Source: Virgibacillus doumboii (GTDB lineage Bacteria > Bacillota > Bacilli > Bacillales > Amphibacillaceae). Taken from it: a DNA stretch of 64,000 bases. Position 1 is the first letter of the stretch. Each line of letters begins with the position of its first letter. Below are positions 16,736-27,775 of the stretch, one piece after another. The stretch lies in the NCBI RefSeq assembly GCF_902806455.1, contig NZ_CADCWQ010000001.1, positions 1,302,001-1,366,000 of the forward strand, read 5' to 3'. The position numbers and the translations under genes were made by a program. The notes under the pieces are model-generated. The model saw only the letters and a program-made list of their open reading frames with translations. It was not told where the DNA came from and made no database searches.

Positions 16736-17596
16736 TTGCTTAAGGATTTTTTTGGCAAGAAAAAGAAATACGCATCCATTCCGAGTGAACAAGGTAAACT
16801 GGATGTACCAGAAGGTTTAATGAAGAAATGTAATCATTGCCATAAGATTTATTATCGAAAAGAAATGAATAAAAATGTAAATGTATGCCCGAATTGTGAT
16901 TACCATCATCCATTAACGGCCTGGGAACGTATTAATGGTCTATTTGATGAGGGCACCTTTGTTGAATGGGACAAGCAATTGGCAACTACCAACCCATTGG
17001 GATTTCCCGGGTATGAAGAAAAAGTGGAAAAAGACCGTAAAAAGACAGGACTCAATGAAGGTGTAGTGACTGGTAAAGGTTCTATTGAAGGGCAGCAAAC
17101 TGCTTTTGCAGTAATGGATGCAAGCTTTCGTATGGGCAGTATGGGATCCGTAATGGGTGAAAAGATTGCCCGAGCAATTGAAAAAGCTAAGATGGAGTCA
17201 CTGCCATTTATTATTTTCACTGCTTCTGGTGGTGCAAGAATGCAGGAAGGTGTCCTGAGTTTAATGCAAATGACAAAAACGTCGGTTGCGATAAAACGTT
17301 TTTCTGAAGCAGGTGGATTGATGATTTCAGTAATGACTCACCCGACTACCGGGGGGGTTTCGGCAAGCTTTGCTTCACTAGGTGACTATAACTTTGCTGA
17401 ACCTGGTGCTTTAATTGGTTTTGCCGGACGGCGTATTATTGAACAAACCATTCGGGAAAAGCTTCCTGAGGATTTCCAAACGGCAGAGTTTTTGCTGAAA
17501 CACGGCCAATTGGACAAAGTTGTTCATCGGCATGAGATGAAAACTCTTCTATGCCGTTTACTTTCAATCCATCAGAAGGGTGGGGGAATCTCGTGA
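16736..17596 (+). CDS. accD: Acetyl-CoA carboxylase carboxyltransferase beta subunit
   Basis: A 286-residue AccD. With AccA it transfers the carboxyl group from carboxybiotin to acetyl-CoA to give malonyl-CoA, the committed step of fatty-acid synthesis. It has the N-terminal zinc ribbon C32-C35...C51-C54 and a crotonase-fold carboxyltransferase domain with [10 protein letters not shown] and [12 protein letters not shown]. The start is the TTG at 16736: AAAGGAGG is 7 bases upstream and the sequence then begins [19 protein letters not shown], as B. subtilis AccD, which also uses TTG. It overlaps accA by 4 bases (GTGA), so the subunits are made in equal amounts. Confidence 0.96.
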   Translation: MLKDFFGKKKKYASIPSEQGKLDVPEGLMKKCNHCHKIYYRKEMNKNVNVCPNCDYHHPLTAWERINGLFDEGTFVEWDKQLATTNPLGFPGYEEKVEKDRKKTGLNEGVVTGKGSIEGQQTAFAVMDASFRMGSMGSVMGEKIARAIEKAKMESLPFIIFTASGGARMQEGVLSLMQMTKTSVAIKRFSEAGGLMISVMTHPTTGGVSASFASLGDYNFAEPGALIGFAGRRIIEQTIREKLPEDFQTAEFLLKHGQLDKVVHRHEMKTLLCRLLSIHQKGGGIS

Positions 17597-18549
17597 AGCA
17601 AGTAATGGATTTTGAAAAACCAATTGTTAATCTCAAGGAGAAAATTACGGAATTAAAGAAATTTACAAGTGATAGTGATATTGATTTAACGGAAGAAATC
17701 AGTACGCTTGAAAAACGCCTCGAGGCATTGGAAGATGATATTTACGGAAACTTAAGCCCTTGGAATCGTGTACAAATGGCAAGGCATCAGGAACGTCCAA
17801 CCACATTGGATTATATTGAGGAATTATTTACAGACTTCATTGAATTTCATGGTGACCGGCTTTACGGTGATGATGCTGCTATTGTATCCGGGGTTGCTTT
17901 TTATCAGGATAAACCTGTAACGGTAATCGGCCATCAGCGTGGTAAGGATACAAAAGAAAACATCCGGAGAAACTTTGGCATGCCACACCCTGAAGGCTAT
18001 CGAAAAGCATTACGGCATATGCGCCAGGCAGAGAAGTTTAATCGCCCGATTATATGTTTTATTGATACGAAGGGGGCATACCCCGGTAAAGCTGCTGAAG
18101 AACGAGGTCAGAGTGAAGCAATTGCCAGGAACTTAATGGAAATGGCCGGATTGACGGTTCCGATTATTTGTATTGTTATTGGTGAAGGCGGAAGCGGTGG
18201 TGCGCTCGCTTTAGGTGTTGGTGATCATATTCACATGCTGGAAAACTCCACGTATTCTGTTATCTCACCAGAGGGTGCTGCAGCTTTACTGTGGAAAGAT
18301 TCAGGTCAGGCCCAACAAGCGGCAGAAACGATGAAAATTACTTCATATGATCTGAAAGAATTAGGTGTTGTGGATCAGATTATTCCGGAGCCAAAAGGCG
18401 GAGCACATCGTGATGTAAAGCAGCAGGCTGAAAATATAAAGGCTGTATTGGATAAATCATTAAACCACTTTGACTTAGTGCCATCTGATGAATTACTTGA
18501 AAAGAGATGGGAAAAATATAAGGAAATAGGGGAATATAAGGAGATATAA
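17593..18549 (+). CDS. accA: Acetyl-CoA carboxylase carboxyltransferase alpha subunit
   Basis: A 318-residue AccA, partner of AccD in the A2B2 carboxyltransferase. It carries the N-terminal helical region and the carboxyltransferase core with [31 protein letters not shown] and [14 protein letters not shown]. The start is the GTG at 17593, which overlaps the accD stop (GTGA) and has GGTGGGGG upstream. An upstream ATG at 17551 would add 14 residues not found in relatives. Confidence 0.96.
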   Translation: MKQVMDFEKPIVNLKEKITELKKFTSDSDIDLTEEISTLEKRLEALEDDIYGNLSPWNRVQMARHQERPTTLDYIEELFTDFIEFHGDRLYGDDAAIVSGVAFYQDKPVTVIGHQRGKDTKENIRRNFGMPHPEGYRKALRHMRQAEKFNRPIICFIDTKGAYPGKAAEERGQSEAIARNLMEMAGLTVPIICIVIGEGGSGGALALGVGDHIHMLENSTYSVISPEGAAALLWKDSGQAQQAAETMKITSYDLKELGVVDQIIPEPKGGAHRDVKQQAENIKAVLDKSLNHFDLVPSDELLEKRWEKYKEIGEYKEI

Positions 18550-18557
18550 TCGTAAAT

Positions 18558-18582
18558 GAGGTTGACTATTGTCAGCCTCTTG
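18558..18582 (+). other. Hairpin between accA and pfkA
   Basis: GAGGTTGAC pairs with GTCAGCCTC across TATT (with one wobble or mismatch). There is no downstream T-run, so it is a weak terminator or a transcript-stability hairpin. Confidence 0.4.
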
Positions 18583-18606
18583 GTCGTTATACAGATGTTT
18601 AAATAA

Positions 18607-18635
18607 TTGATATTTTTGCTGATTCCAATTATCTT
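18607..18635 (+). promoter_or_regulatory. SigA promoter of pfkA-pyk
   Basis: TTGATA (18607-18612), 17 bases, TATCTT (18630-18635), 36 bases upstream of pfkA. Confidence 0.6.
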
Positions 18636-18649
18636 TGTAATAGAAATAA

Positions 18650-19630
<981 letters not shown>

Positions 19631-19651
19631 ACAGGAAAGAGGAGGAAGAAA

Positions 19652-21412
19652 GTGCGAAAAACTAAAATCGTTTGTACGATTGGTCCTGCTTCTGAATCTA
19701 TTGAAGTTTTGGAGCAATTAATTGAATCGGGAATGAACGTTGCACGCCTGAATTTTTCACACGGTGATTTTGAAGAGCACGGCGGCCGAATCAAAAATAT
19801 AAAAGAAGCGGCAGACAGAATGGGTAAAACGGTAGCTATTCTGTTGGATACAAAAGGGCCTGAAATACGAACGGGTTCTTTTAAAAATGGTGAAGCCGAA
19901 TTAACCCAGGACAGCATTGTATATGTAGCAATGGATGAAGTGGAAGGCACTGCTGAACGTTTTTCCATTACGTATAAAGGACTAATTAATGATATTCATG
20001 AAGGCTCAAAAATACTTTTGGATGATGGTTTAATTGAATTGGAAGTATTGGAAGTTGACAATATAAACAATGAAATTAAAACAAAGGCATTAAACTCTGG
20101 TACGATTAAGAACAAAAAAGGTGTTAATGTACCAAATGTAAGTGTTAATTTACCCGGTATTACAGAAAAGGACGCAAAAGATATCGAATTTGGAATTGAA
20201 CAGGGTGTAGACTTTATTGCTGCCTCGTTTGTTCGCCGTCCATCAGATATTCTGGAAATTAAAGAATTATTGGAAAAACATAATGCTACACATATTCGAA
20301 TTGTCCCTAAAATAGAAAACCAGGAAGGCGTTGACAATATTGAATCTATTTTAGAAGTCAGCGATGGTCTGATGGTTGCTCGTGGAGACCTTGGTGTGGA
20401 AATTCCAGCTGAAGACGTTCCATTAGTTCAAAAGAAACTAATAGCAAAGTGTAATGAAGTTGGAAAACCAGTTATTACCGCTACGCAAATGTTAGATTCG
20501 ATGCAGCGTAATCCACGGCCAACACGTGCTGAGGCATCTGACGTGGCAAACGCCATTTTTGACGGAACAGATGCTATCATGCTCTCAGGTGAAACCGCAG
20601 CAGGAAATTATCCGGTGGAATCTGTACAGACAATGAGCAGCATCGCGTTAAAGGCAGAAACCGGCCTTGATCATAAAATGATTTTGACTAATCGTTCCAA
20701 AACCGTTGATATGACGATTACGGAGGCAATCAGCCAGTCAGTCACCCATACGGCAATGAACCTGTCTGTCAACGCCATTTTAACACCAACAGAAAGTGGA
20801 CATACAGCCCGTATGATTGCCAAGTACCGTCCAAAGGCACCAATTGTTGCAGTCACTTTTTCCGAACAGGTTAACCGTCAACTGGCATTGGTTTGGGGTG
20901 TTCACGCCACAATGGGTGAGGAGGCACACTCAACCGATGAAATGCTGGATATAGCTGTTGACAGTGGCCTAAGCACAAATCTTTTTGAGCGTGGCAGCAG
21001 GGTTCTTATAACGGCAGGTGTTCCGGTTGGCGAAAGTGGAACAACTAATCTGATGAAAGTGCATGTGATAGGCGATGTTATGGCAAAAGGACAAGGTATT
21101 GGCCGCAGGAGCGCTTATGGTAAGGCGGTCGTTGCCAAAAATACGAGAGAAGCACTGGAAAAAGTTAAGGAAGAAGATATTCTAGTAACATATGGTACGG
21201 ACCGTGACATGATGCCTGCGATAGAAAAGGCTGCAGGTATTGTAACCGAGGAAGGCGGCCTGACATCCCATGCGGCAGTGGTCGGACTGAGCCTTGGAAT
21301 CCCGGTAGTAGTCGGTGTGAAAAATGTATTTGATCTTATTAACGATGGAGAAGATATTACCATTGATGGAGCCAAAGGTGATATTTATAAAGGACATGCA
21401 AGTGTATTATAA
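19652..21412 (+). CDS. pyk: Pyruvate kinase with C-terminal PEP-utiliser domain
   Basis: A 586-residue pyruvate kinase that converts phosphoenolpyruvate and ADP to pyruvate and ATP. The barrel begins [15 protein letters not shown], with [18 protein letters not shown], the catalytic Lys in [10 protein letters not shown] and [12 protein letters not shown]. After the allosteric domain there is an extra C-terminal domain (~residues 500-586) with [11 protein letters not shown], like the phosphohistidine domain of PEP synthase/PTS enzyme I; this extension is typical of Bacillus pyruvate kinases. The start codon is GTG, with AGAGGAGG upstream. Confidence 0.97.
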   Translation: MRKTKIVCTIGPASESIEVLEQLIESGMNVARLNFSHGDFEEHGGRIKNIKEAADRMGKTVAILLDTKGPEIRTGSFKNGEAELTQDSIVYVAMDEVEGTAERFSITYKGLINDIHEGSKILLDDGLIELEVLEVDNINNEIKTKALNSGTIKNKKGVNVPNVSVNLPGITEKDAKDIEFGIEQGVDFIAASFVRRPSDILEIKELLEKHNATHIRIVPKIENQEGVDNIESILEVSDGLMVARGDLGVEIPAEDVPLVQKKLIAKCNEVGKPVITATQMLDSMQRNPRPTRAEASDVANAIFDGTDAIMLSGETAAGNYPVESVQTMSSIALKAETGLDHKMILTNRSKTVDMTITEAISQSVTHTAMNLSVNAILTPTESGHTARMIAKYRPKAPIVAVTFSEQVNRQLALVWGVHATMGEEAHSTDEMLDIAVDSGLSTNLFERGSRVLITAGVPVGESGTTNLMKVHVIGDVMAKGQGIGRRSAYGKAVVAKNTREALEKVKEEDILVTYGTDRDMMPAIEKAAGIVTEEGGLTSHAAVVGLSLGIPVVVGVKNVFDLINDGEDITIDGAKGDIYKGHASVL

Positions 21413-21527
21413 TTGATTAAACTTTCGCAGCGTGAAATGGACACACAAGTCTTGAAAGTAAAGAAGGTTGGAGATACACTACCCAAGTTGACTTTGGATT
21501 AACGGTTCATTGTTTTATTACGTATTT

Positions 21528-22078
21528 GATATATAATGCGCAGTAACTTTAGATGAGTGTTAGACCACCGCTCCGGAAATACACTTCGCTTTCCGTGGGC
21601 GGCTGATGAGCCTCCTTGCTCCTTCGTCGCTGCGGAGTCTCATCTAGGCCTCTGCTCCCACAGGAGTCTCCGTGTATTTCCTCCGCTAGGTTCTACGTCT
21701 ATGAACTATTGGTTGGAGTAGGAAACGGGATAAAACACACAGGATAACACTTCACTAGTCCGGGTGAGCGGAGGGCGGTGACTCCTGTGGGAACAGCACG
21801 AGTCCGAAGACCCCGCAGAGTGACGAGCGAAACATCCACCGAATATGCTACGAGTTGCGAGGAGTGCTGCTTCTCTGAAAACACTCGCAACACGACGAGC
21901 ACCCTTCTCGAGGAGGCTGAGGCCGTGCCCGCGGCTAATAAGACACTGCGAAAAAAGAATTTTTGAGCAGATGTCGCCTTGGTACCCGGAGGTGTGAAAG
22001 CATCCGCCCGGAGCGATTCCGGACGTAGGGGCGAGAAGTCTTTATTTATATTCCAACAGTTACTGCGCATTTTATATC
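21528..22078. repeat. 551-bp TIR-bounded MITE-like element, copy 1
   Basis: The left end GATATATAATGCGCAGTAAC (21528-21547) and right end GTTACTGCGCATTTTATATC (22059-22078) are inverted copies with 19 of 20 matching. The inside has a fold-back core (21575-21681, ends GGAAATACAC / GTGTATTTCC) and a second module with GACTCCTGTGGGAACAGCAC and GGTACCCGGAGGTGTGAAAG. The copy at 36475-37025 has the same length and nearly the same sequence. No transposase is encoded. It occupies most of the 857-base gap between pyk and fxsA. A 62-codon open frame at 21778-21966 is identical in the other copy, but it is repeat sequence and has no ribosome site I trust. Confidence 0.85.
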
Positions 22079-22222
22079 TTTTGTGCAAAAACAATCTTTT
22101 CCAATACAGCTTTTATGTCTACTAGGTTGTCAAGGAAACGATTAGAAACGTTCCATGTATGCCACATTAATCAGAAAAAACTATTTTATTGATGCGAAAG
22201 TTGAGTAATTGATAAATAGATA

Positions 22223-22250
22223 AAAAAAGAAGGGAATTCCCTTCTTTTTT
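22223..22250. terminator. 28-bp perfect palindrome upstream of fxsA
   Basis: AAAAAAGAAGGGAA followed directly by its reverse complement TTCCCTTCTTTTTT, giving a terminator hairpin with a T-run on both strands. It ends 19 bases before the fxsA start, so it either closes an upstream transcript or attenuates fxsA. Confidence 0.75.
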
Positions 22251-22269
22251 GAAAAGGGGGGGAAGCGTT

Positions 22270-22659
22270 ATGCGCTGGTTATTACTCGCACTTTTAGTTT
22301 TACCTGCTATGGAAATCGGCGTCTTTATTTGGATTGGTGGTATCATTGGCCCGTGGTGGGTTGTTGGTTTAATATTATTTACCGGTGCCCTGGGCGTAAC
22401 AATTGCCAGAAATCAGGGACTGGAGACTTGGCGCCGTGCACAGCAATCGATGAACTACGGACAGGTACCTGCTGCCGAAATTGTGGACGGAATATGTATA
22501 TTTGTCGGAGCAGTATTTCTATTTTCGCCTGGGTTCATCACAGATACGGCAGGTTTTATTTTAGTGTTGCCAGTTACCAGGGGGCCATTCAAATTAATGC
22601 TTCAGCGATTTATAAAAGACCGGATAAATAAAGGGAAAATTATTTACCGCAGATGGTAG
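22270..22659 (+). CDS. fxsA: FxsA-family membrane protein
   Basis: A 129-residue FxsA (YtzA) protein with three or four membrane helices (~residues 3-20, 24-45 and 70-92) and a basic C-terminus. The conserved PAMEIGVFIWIG and GALGVTIARNQG stretches are present. In E. coli FxsA modulates F exclusion of phage T7; its normal role is unknown. The ATG at 22270 is chosen for GGGGGG 7-8 bases upstream. Confidence 0.9.
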   Translation: MRWLLLALLVLPAMEIGVFIWIGGIIGPWWVVGLILFTGALGVTIARNQGLETWRRAQQSMNYGQVPAAEIVDGICIFVGAVFLFSPGFITDTAGFILVLPVTRGPFKLMLQRFIKDRINKGKIIYRRW

Positions 22660-22661
22660 TA

Positions 22662-23771
22662 CTATGTTCCCCTAATAAAATACCATATATGATGAAAAAC
22701 GCCTGCTTTGTACAACGCGTTCCCAAATATTAGCACCATTGGACCAAAAAACAAACCGAGTACCCCCCAGATTTGAACCCCGGCGAATAATGCGATCAAT
22801 GCTGCAAGCGGGTTCAAACCAATATTACTGGATACTATTTTCGGTTCAAGCAATTGTCGCTGAATTACAACAATCATATATAAAATGGATATTGAGATAG
22901 TCATGGAATAGTCGCCAGTCAAAAACAAATAGAGAATCCACGGAATAAAAATAATTCCGGTTCCCAATAAAGGCAGGACATCGACCAGTGCAGCAAATAT
23001 TGTAATTGTAAGGGCATGATCCACTTTGAAAATAACCAGTCCTGTAAAAATAGTAATTGCGGTAAGTAAAATGAGTACTAACTGTGCCTTAAAAAAACCA
23101 AAAACAGCTTTTTTTAAATGATCCCAAACAGCTTTGCCGGTTTCATGAACCGATTGAGGGATTATTTTTTTTACACTTTCAACGAGTCCATGCCAGTCGT
23201 TTGTAATAATAAACGTACCCAGAATAATAAATATCAGGACTGTAAATGATTCAGGAAGCAAAGTTAATGCAACTGGAATCTGCAGCAGAATATGCTGCAG
23301 AAAATTTGTGCCAAATGATCTGAATTGTTCCAGGATTTGTTTCAGGTTTTCACTGATAGCTTCCTGCTGTCCGGGACTCAATGTATTAAAAAATGAAGTA
23401 AGTTTATGATATAGTGGAAGGAGATGTTCATCTATCAAATCTTCTGCAATAAATACAATTGTTTGAAAATGGGCAGGTATTTTTTCCGCCAGATATGTTG
23501 TACCCTGAACTAATTCAGCAATAATAAAGATAACCAATCCGATAAATAATAGTAATGCAACAATCATTACCAAAATGGTTGCCAGTACTCTTGGAACTTT
23601 TATTTTTTCTTCCAGGAATGTGACGATCGGGTTAAGAAACAATGAAAGAATAACCGCGAGTACAAACGGGTAAATATATGAAAAGGTATTTTGTAAAATA
23701 AAATAAATAAAAACAAGACTAACCACAATGACAAAGAACCTTAACACCTGATATAACCTTTGCTTATACAA
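22662..23771 (-). CDS. ytvI: YtvI-type AI-2E family transporter-like membrane protein
   Basis: A 369-residue polytopic membrane protein of the AI-2E/PerM family with about eight helices; length and position match B. subtilis YtvI, called a sporulation integral membrane protein. The family features LDVLPLLGTGIIFIPW-like loop (ALVDVLPLLGTG) and C-terminal GLFFGPMVLIFG are present. The transported substrate is unknown. The start is a TTG at 23771, supported by GGGGGG 6 bases upstream; no ATG is nearby. It is convergent with fxsA, with only 2 bases between the stops. Confidence 0.85.
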   Translation of the reverse strand: MYKQRLYQVLRFFVIVVSLVFIYFILQNTFSYIYPFVLAVILSLFLNPIVTFLEEKIKVPRVLATILVMIVALLLFIGLVIFIIAELVQGTTYLAEKIPAHFQTIVFIAEDLIDEHLLPLYHKLTSFFNTLSPGQQEAISENLKQILEQFRSFGTNFLQHILLQIPVALTLLPESFTVLIFIILGTFIITNDWHGLVESVKKIIPQSVHETGKAVWDHLKKAVFGFFKAQLVLILLTAITIFTGLVIFKVDHALTITIFAALVDVLPLLGTGIIFIPWILYLFLTGDYSMTISISILYMIVVIQRQLLEPKIVSSNIGLNPLAALIALFAGVQIWGVLGLFFGPMVLIFGNALYKAGVFHHIWYFIRGT

Positions 23772-24070
23772 ACAGAACCCCCCACGCCTGCCATTTCAAG
23801 CTTGTACTATTTATATATGACGAGTGAGGAAAAAATAGACATGAGTTAGAAAATTCTTGCAGTAAAGCAGAATAATTTAAATATTGATGGTATTTCCGAA
23901 ATAAAAATATTGCTGAATTTAATCGGTTTCAATTCACATTATGTTCATAATACTTTATAATTGTTGATGGAGATGGCAATGTTATTTTTTACAGAATATT
24001 GTCAAATGTAATTACCAATTAATTTATTCTAAGTTAATGAACAATTTATAGAAAAAGGAGAGGGTTTGTT
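23772..24070. other. AT-rich divergent intergenic region between ytvI and citZ
   Basis: About 300 bases without a gene. It must contain promoters for both neighbours, but I see no promoter or operator that I can assign with confidence. TTGTCA at 23999-24004 is a candidate citZ -35 with a poor -10. There are no members of the intergenic repeat family here. Confidence 0.5.
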
Positions 24071-25186
24071 ATGGCAACAACTAAAGGTCTTGAAGGGGTT
24101 GTCGCAACTCAGTCGTCAATTAGTTCTATTATTGATGATCAACTTACATATGTTGGTTATACAATTGATGATTTAGCAGAGAATTCAAGTTTTGAAGAGG
24201 TAGTTTATTTATTGTGGAATTTAAAACTTCCTGCAAAACAGGAATTGGACGCATTTAAAGCAGACCTGGCATCCAATATGGAGTTGCCTGAGGCTGTTAT
24301 TGATCATTTGCGTTCCTATGATTTATCAACTGTACATCCAATGGCTGCATTGCGTTCTGCAGTTTCCATCCTCGGACTGTATGATGAAGAGGCAGATGTG
24401 ATGGAAACAGAAGCAAATAAGCGAAAGGCCATCCGTCTGCAAGCGAAAATTGCAACAATAGTTACCGCTTTTGCACGTATCCGCAAAGGGAAAGATCCGG
24501 TTAAACCGAAGAAAGACTTAAGTTTTGCTGCGAACTTCCTTTACATGTTAAACGGCGAAGAAGCAAAAGATGTTGAAATTGAAGCAATCAATAAAGCGCT
24601 TGTGCTTCATGCTGACCATGAATTGAATGCGTCAACATTCACGGCACGTGTATGTGTTGCTACACTCTCAGATGTTTATTCCGGTGTAACCGCTGCAATC
24701 GGTGCATTGAAAGGTCCATTGCACGGTGGCGCCAACGAGCGTGTTATGGCAATGCTGACAGAGATTGGCGAGGAAGAAAATGCCATTCCGTACATTAAAG
24801 AAAAAATAGCTAACAAAGAAAAAATAATGGGTATGGGACACCGTGTTTATAAAAATGGCGATCCTCGTGCTAAACATTTAAAACGCATGTCCAAGGAGTT
24901 AACGGAAACATCCGGGCAATCAAAGTGGTATAATATGTCCGTTAAAATTGAAGAGTTCATCAAAGAGGAAAAGGGTCTTCCGGCCAACGTTGATTTTTAT
25001 TCAGCATCCGTTTACCACAGTCTTGGTATTGACCATGATTTGTTCACGCCAATTTTTGCAACAAGCCGTGTATCAGGCTGGTTGGCACATATCCTGGAAC
25101 AATATGATAACAACCGCTTAATTCGTCCACGTGCCGAATATGTCGGACCTAAAACACAGGAATATGTAAAAATCGAAAATCGCTAA
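24071..25186 (+). CDS. citZ: Citrate synthase
   Basis: A 371-residue citrate synthase condensing acetyl-CoA and oxaloacetate in the TCA cycle. It begins KGLEGVVATQSSISSI and includes the active-site histidines in GPLHGGANE and GMGHRVYKNGDPRA and the catalytic Asp in NVDFYSASVYHSLGI. Length is that of the short Gram-positive type. It leads the citZ-icd-mdh order found in B. subtilis; the gap to icd is 118 bases. The ribosome site is AAAAGGAGAGGG. Confidence 0.96.
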   Translation: MATTKGLEGVVATQSSISSIIDDQLTYVGYTIDDLAENSSFEEVVYLLWNLKLPAKQELDAFKADLASNMELPEAVIDHLRSYDLSTVHPMAALRSAVSILGLYDEEADVMETEANKRKAIRLQAKIATIVTAFARIRKGKDPVKPKKDLSFAANFLYMLNGEEAKDVEIEAINKALVLHADHELNASTFTARVCVATLSDVYSGVTAAIGALKGPLHGGANERVMAMLTEIGEEENAIPYIKEKIANKEKIMGMGHRVYKNGDPRAKHLKRMSKELTETSGQSKWYNMSVKIEEFIKEEKGLPANVDFYSASVYHSLGIDHDLFTPIFATSRVSGWLAHILEQYDNNRLIRPRAEYVGPKTQEYVKIENR

Positions 25187-25304
25187 GTCATAATGCCGGT
25201 AACCCCGGATACTACGATGGCAGGTGTTTGTCAACTGCGGGTTATCAGTAAAATCAATATTATGATAAAATAACTATGCAAGAAGATGACTAGGAGGTAT
25301 ATTT

Positions 25305-26576
25305 ATGACTCAAGGAGAAAAAATCACAGTTGAGAATGGTAAAATGACCGTTCCAAATAAGCCAATCGTTCCATTCATTGAAGGAGATGGAACTGGTCCG
25401 GATATTTGGGCTTCTGCGCGTAACGTAATTGAAGCTGCAGTCGAGAAAGCATATAACGGTGAAAAGGAAATTCAGTGGACTGAAGTATATGCAGGCCAGA
25501 AAGCTTATGATAAAACAGGTGAGTGGCTGCCTCAGGATACACTTGATATGATCGACAAATATAAAATTGCAATTAAAGGACCATTAACAACACCAATCGG
25601 TGGGGGAATTCGTTCCTTAAACGTTGCACTGCGTCAGGAATTGGATCTGTTCACTTGCTTGCGTCCTGTTCGCTATTTCAGCGGCGTTCCATCCCCGGTT
25701 AAGCATCCGGAAGATGTTGACATGGTTATTTTCCGTGAAAATACAGAGGATATTTATGCAGGTATCGAGTGGCAAAAAGGCTCTGATGAAGTGAAGAAAG
25801 TAATCGACTTTTTGAAAAATGAAATGAACGTTAATAATATCCGTTTCCCTGAAACTTCCGGAATCGGCGTTAAGCCGGTATCTGAGGAAGGTACGAAGCG
25901 TCTTGTACGTTCTGCAATTGAGTATGCACTAAATGAAGGTCGCCGTAATGTTACTCTAGTACATAAAGGTAACATCATGAAATTTACGGAAGGTTCATTC
26001 AAAGCGTGGGGATATGAAGTTGCTGAACAGGAATACGGTGACAAAGTGTTTACATGGGCTGAATACGACCGTATCGTAGAAAAAGACGGAAAAGAGGAAG
26101 CAAATAAAGCACAGGATGAAGCATTGGCAGCAGGGAAACTTCTTGTAAAAGATGCAATTGCTGACATCTTCCTGCAGCAGATTCTGACTCGTCCTAAGGA
26201 ATTTGATGTTGTTGCAACGATGAACCTGAATGGTGACTATATTTCAGATGCGCTTGCTGCACAGGTAGGCGGAATCGGAATTGCGCCAGGAGCAAACATC
26301 AACTATGACACTGGCCATGCAATTTTCGAAGCAACACACGGTACTGCTCCTAAATATGCTGGTATGGATAAAGTAAATCCATCATCCGTAATTCTTTCAG
26401 CAGTATTAATGCTCGAACATCTCGAGTGGAGAGAAGCAGCAAATCTGATCACGAAGGCAATGGATAAAACGATTGCTTCCAAAGTTGTTACGTATGACTT
26501 CGCACGCATGATGGACGGTGCAACAGAAGTAAAAACGTCCGAATTCGGCGATGAGCTAATTAAAAATATGGATTAA
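25305..26576 (+). CDS. icd: NADP-dependent isocitrate dehydrogenase
   Basis: A 423-residue isocitrate dehydrogenase giving 2-oxoglutarate and NADPH. The phosphorylatable/substrate serine loop is [13 protein letters not shown], with YAGIEW and the metal-binding Asp region [18 protein letters not shown]. The [12 protein letters not shown]-terminal motif and NADP-type residues fit the bacterial NADP enzyme. The ribosome site is TAGGAGGTA. Confidence 0.96.
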   Translation: MTQGEKITVENGKMTVPNKPIVPFIEGDGTGPDIWASARNVIEAAVEKAYNGEKEIQWTEVYAGQKAYDKTGEWLPQDTLDMIDKYKIAIKGPLTTPIGGGIRSLNVALRQELDLFTCLRPVRYFSGVPSPVKHPEDVDMVIFRENTEDIYAGIEWQKGSDEVKKVIDFLKNEMNVNNIRFPETSGIGVKPVSEEGTKRLVRSAIEYALNEGRRNVTLVHKGNIMKFTEGSFKAWGYEVAEQEYGDKVFTWAEYDRIVEKDGKEEANKAQDEALAAGKLLVKDAIADIFLQQILTRPKEFDVVATMNLNGDYISDALAAQVGGIGIAPGANINYDTGHAIFEATHGTAPKYAGMDKVNPSSVILSAVLMLEHLEWREAANLITKAMDKTIASKVVTYDFARMMDGATEVKTSEFGDELIKNMD

Positions 26577-26582
26577 TGCTCT

Positions 26583-26617
26583 TACAGGCGTTGCTGCAGT
26601 ATGTGGCAACGCCTGTA
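26583..26617. other. Long hairpin between icd and mdh
   Basis: TACAGGCGTTGC (26583-26594) pairs perfectly over 12 bp with GCAACGCCTGTA (26606-26617). It has no T-run (TTGGCATACG follows), so it is more likely an mRNA processing or stability element, or partial terminator, inside the icd-mdh transcript. Confidence 0.6.
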
Positions 26618-26690
26618 TTGGCATACGCAAGGGATTAATATTACTTAAATACGGCAATTTAATTTTTCCGCCATTGGAAGGAGAATGGAC

Positions 26691-27629
26691 ATGGCAATTA
26701 AACGTAAGAAAATTTCCGTAATCGGCTCCGGTTTCACTGGTGCTACAACAGCATTAATGATGGCGCAAAAGGAACTTGGAGATATTGTACTGGTTGATAT
26801 TCCGGATAATGAAGACCCGACAAAAGGAAAAGCTTTGGATATGAAAGAAGCAAGTCCTGTTCAGGGTTTTGATGCTAATGTCACCGGGACTGCCAACTAC
26901 GAAGACACAAAAGACTCCGATCTAGTCATTATTACTGCCGGAATTGCTCGTAAGCCTGGTATGAGCCGTGATGATTTAGTAAAAACAAACGCTAAAATCA
27001 TGAAAACTGTTACACAGGATATTGTGAAATATTCACCGGAAACAACGATTGTCGTATTGACCAATCCGGTTGATGCCATGACATACACCGTATTTAAAGC
27101 GTCCGGGTTCCCTAAAGAACGGGTCATCGGTCAATCCGGTGTACTGGATACAGCACGGTTCCGCACATTTGTTGCTGAGGAATTGAATCTGTCAGTTAAA
27201 GATATTACCGGATTTGTTCTTGGCGGACACGGTGATGATATGGTTCCATTAATCCGTTATTCCTATGCCGGCGGAATTCCGCTAGAAAATCTGATTTCCA
27301 AAGACCGGCTTGACGAGATCGTTGAGCGAACCCGTAAAGGTGGAGGGGAAATCGTTGGTCTACTGGGTAATGGCAGTGCATACTACGCACCAGCCGCTTC
27401 CTTAACTGTTATGGCTGAAGCAATCCTGAAAGATCAGCGCCGCGTACTTCCTTCAATCGCATACCTTGAAGGAGAATATGGATACAGCGATATTTATCTC
27501 GGTGTTCCAACAGTAATTGGCGGAAATGGTCTGGAAGAAATTATCGAACTTGATTTAAACGACGATGAAAAAGCAGCATTGGACAAATCAGCAGATTCAG
27601 TGAAAAATGTATTGAATGTATTAAAGTAA
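26691..27629 (+). CDS. mdh: Malate dehydrogenase
   Basis: A 312-residue LDH-like malate dehydrogenase, the same length as B. subtilis Mdh, that oxidises malate to oxaloacetate with NAD. It has the nucleotide-binding [21 protein letters not shown] (mobile-loop arginines), TNPVDAMTY and the catalytic His in [10 protein letters not shown]. The ATG at 26691 is chosen: AAGGAG at 26678-26683 is 7 bases away, while the ATG at 26685 is only 1 base away. Confidence 0.96.
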   Translation: MAIKRKKISVIGSGFTGATTALMMAQKELGDIVLVDIPDNEDPTKGKALDMKEASPVQGFDANVTGTANYEDTKDSDLVIITAGIARKPGMSRDDLVKTNAKIMKTVTQDIVKYSPETTIVVLTNPVDAMTYTVFKASGFPKERVIGQSGVLDTARFRTFVAEELNLSVKDITGFVLGGHGDDMVPLIRYSYAGGIPLENLISKDRLDEIVERTRKGGGEIVGLLGNGSAYYAPAASLTVMAEAILKDQRRVLPSIAYLEGEYGYSDIYLGVPTVIGGNGLEEIIELDLNDDEKAALDKSADSVKNVLNVLK

Positions 27630-27635
27630 TTAAAG

Positions 27636-27674
27636 ACTTCTTTTCGCCGATATTGGTGGAAAGAAGTTTTTTAT
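27636..27674 (+). terminator. Terminator after mdh
   Basis: ACTTCTTTTCGCC (27636-27648) pairs with GGTGGAAAGAAGT (27655-27667), 13 pairs with wobbles, followed by TTTTTT. Confidence 0.85.
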
Positions 27675-27734
27675 TAAATAAGATTGAAAAAATCAATTTC
27701 ACCTGAAAATTAATTAGTGATAAACTTATTTTTC

Positions 27735-27758
27735 TGATATAATAGTAAACGCTTACAT
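27735..27758 (+). promoter_or_regulatory. Extended -10 promoter overlapped by a CcpA cre box
   Basis: TGATATAAT gives an extended -10 (TATAAT at 27738-27743). TAGTAAACGCTTACAT at 27743-27758 matches the cre consensus WTGNAANCGNWWNCAW at all but one constrained position and has symmetric GTAA/TTAC arms. It covers the expected start site, so CcpA would repress the next gene when good carbon sources are present. The box is seen; regulation is inferred. Confidence 0.7.
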
Positions 27759-27775
27759 ATATGGAGGTGGAAACC

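Noticed and set aside
21778..21966. 62-codon open frame, identical to the one at 36725-36913
   Set aside because: It lies wholly inside the duplicated 551-bp element, lacks a ribosome site and has repeat-like, low-complexity composition. Identity of the frames follows from identity of the repeat, not from selection on a protein.
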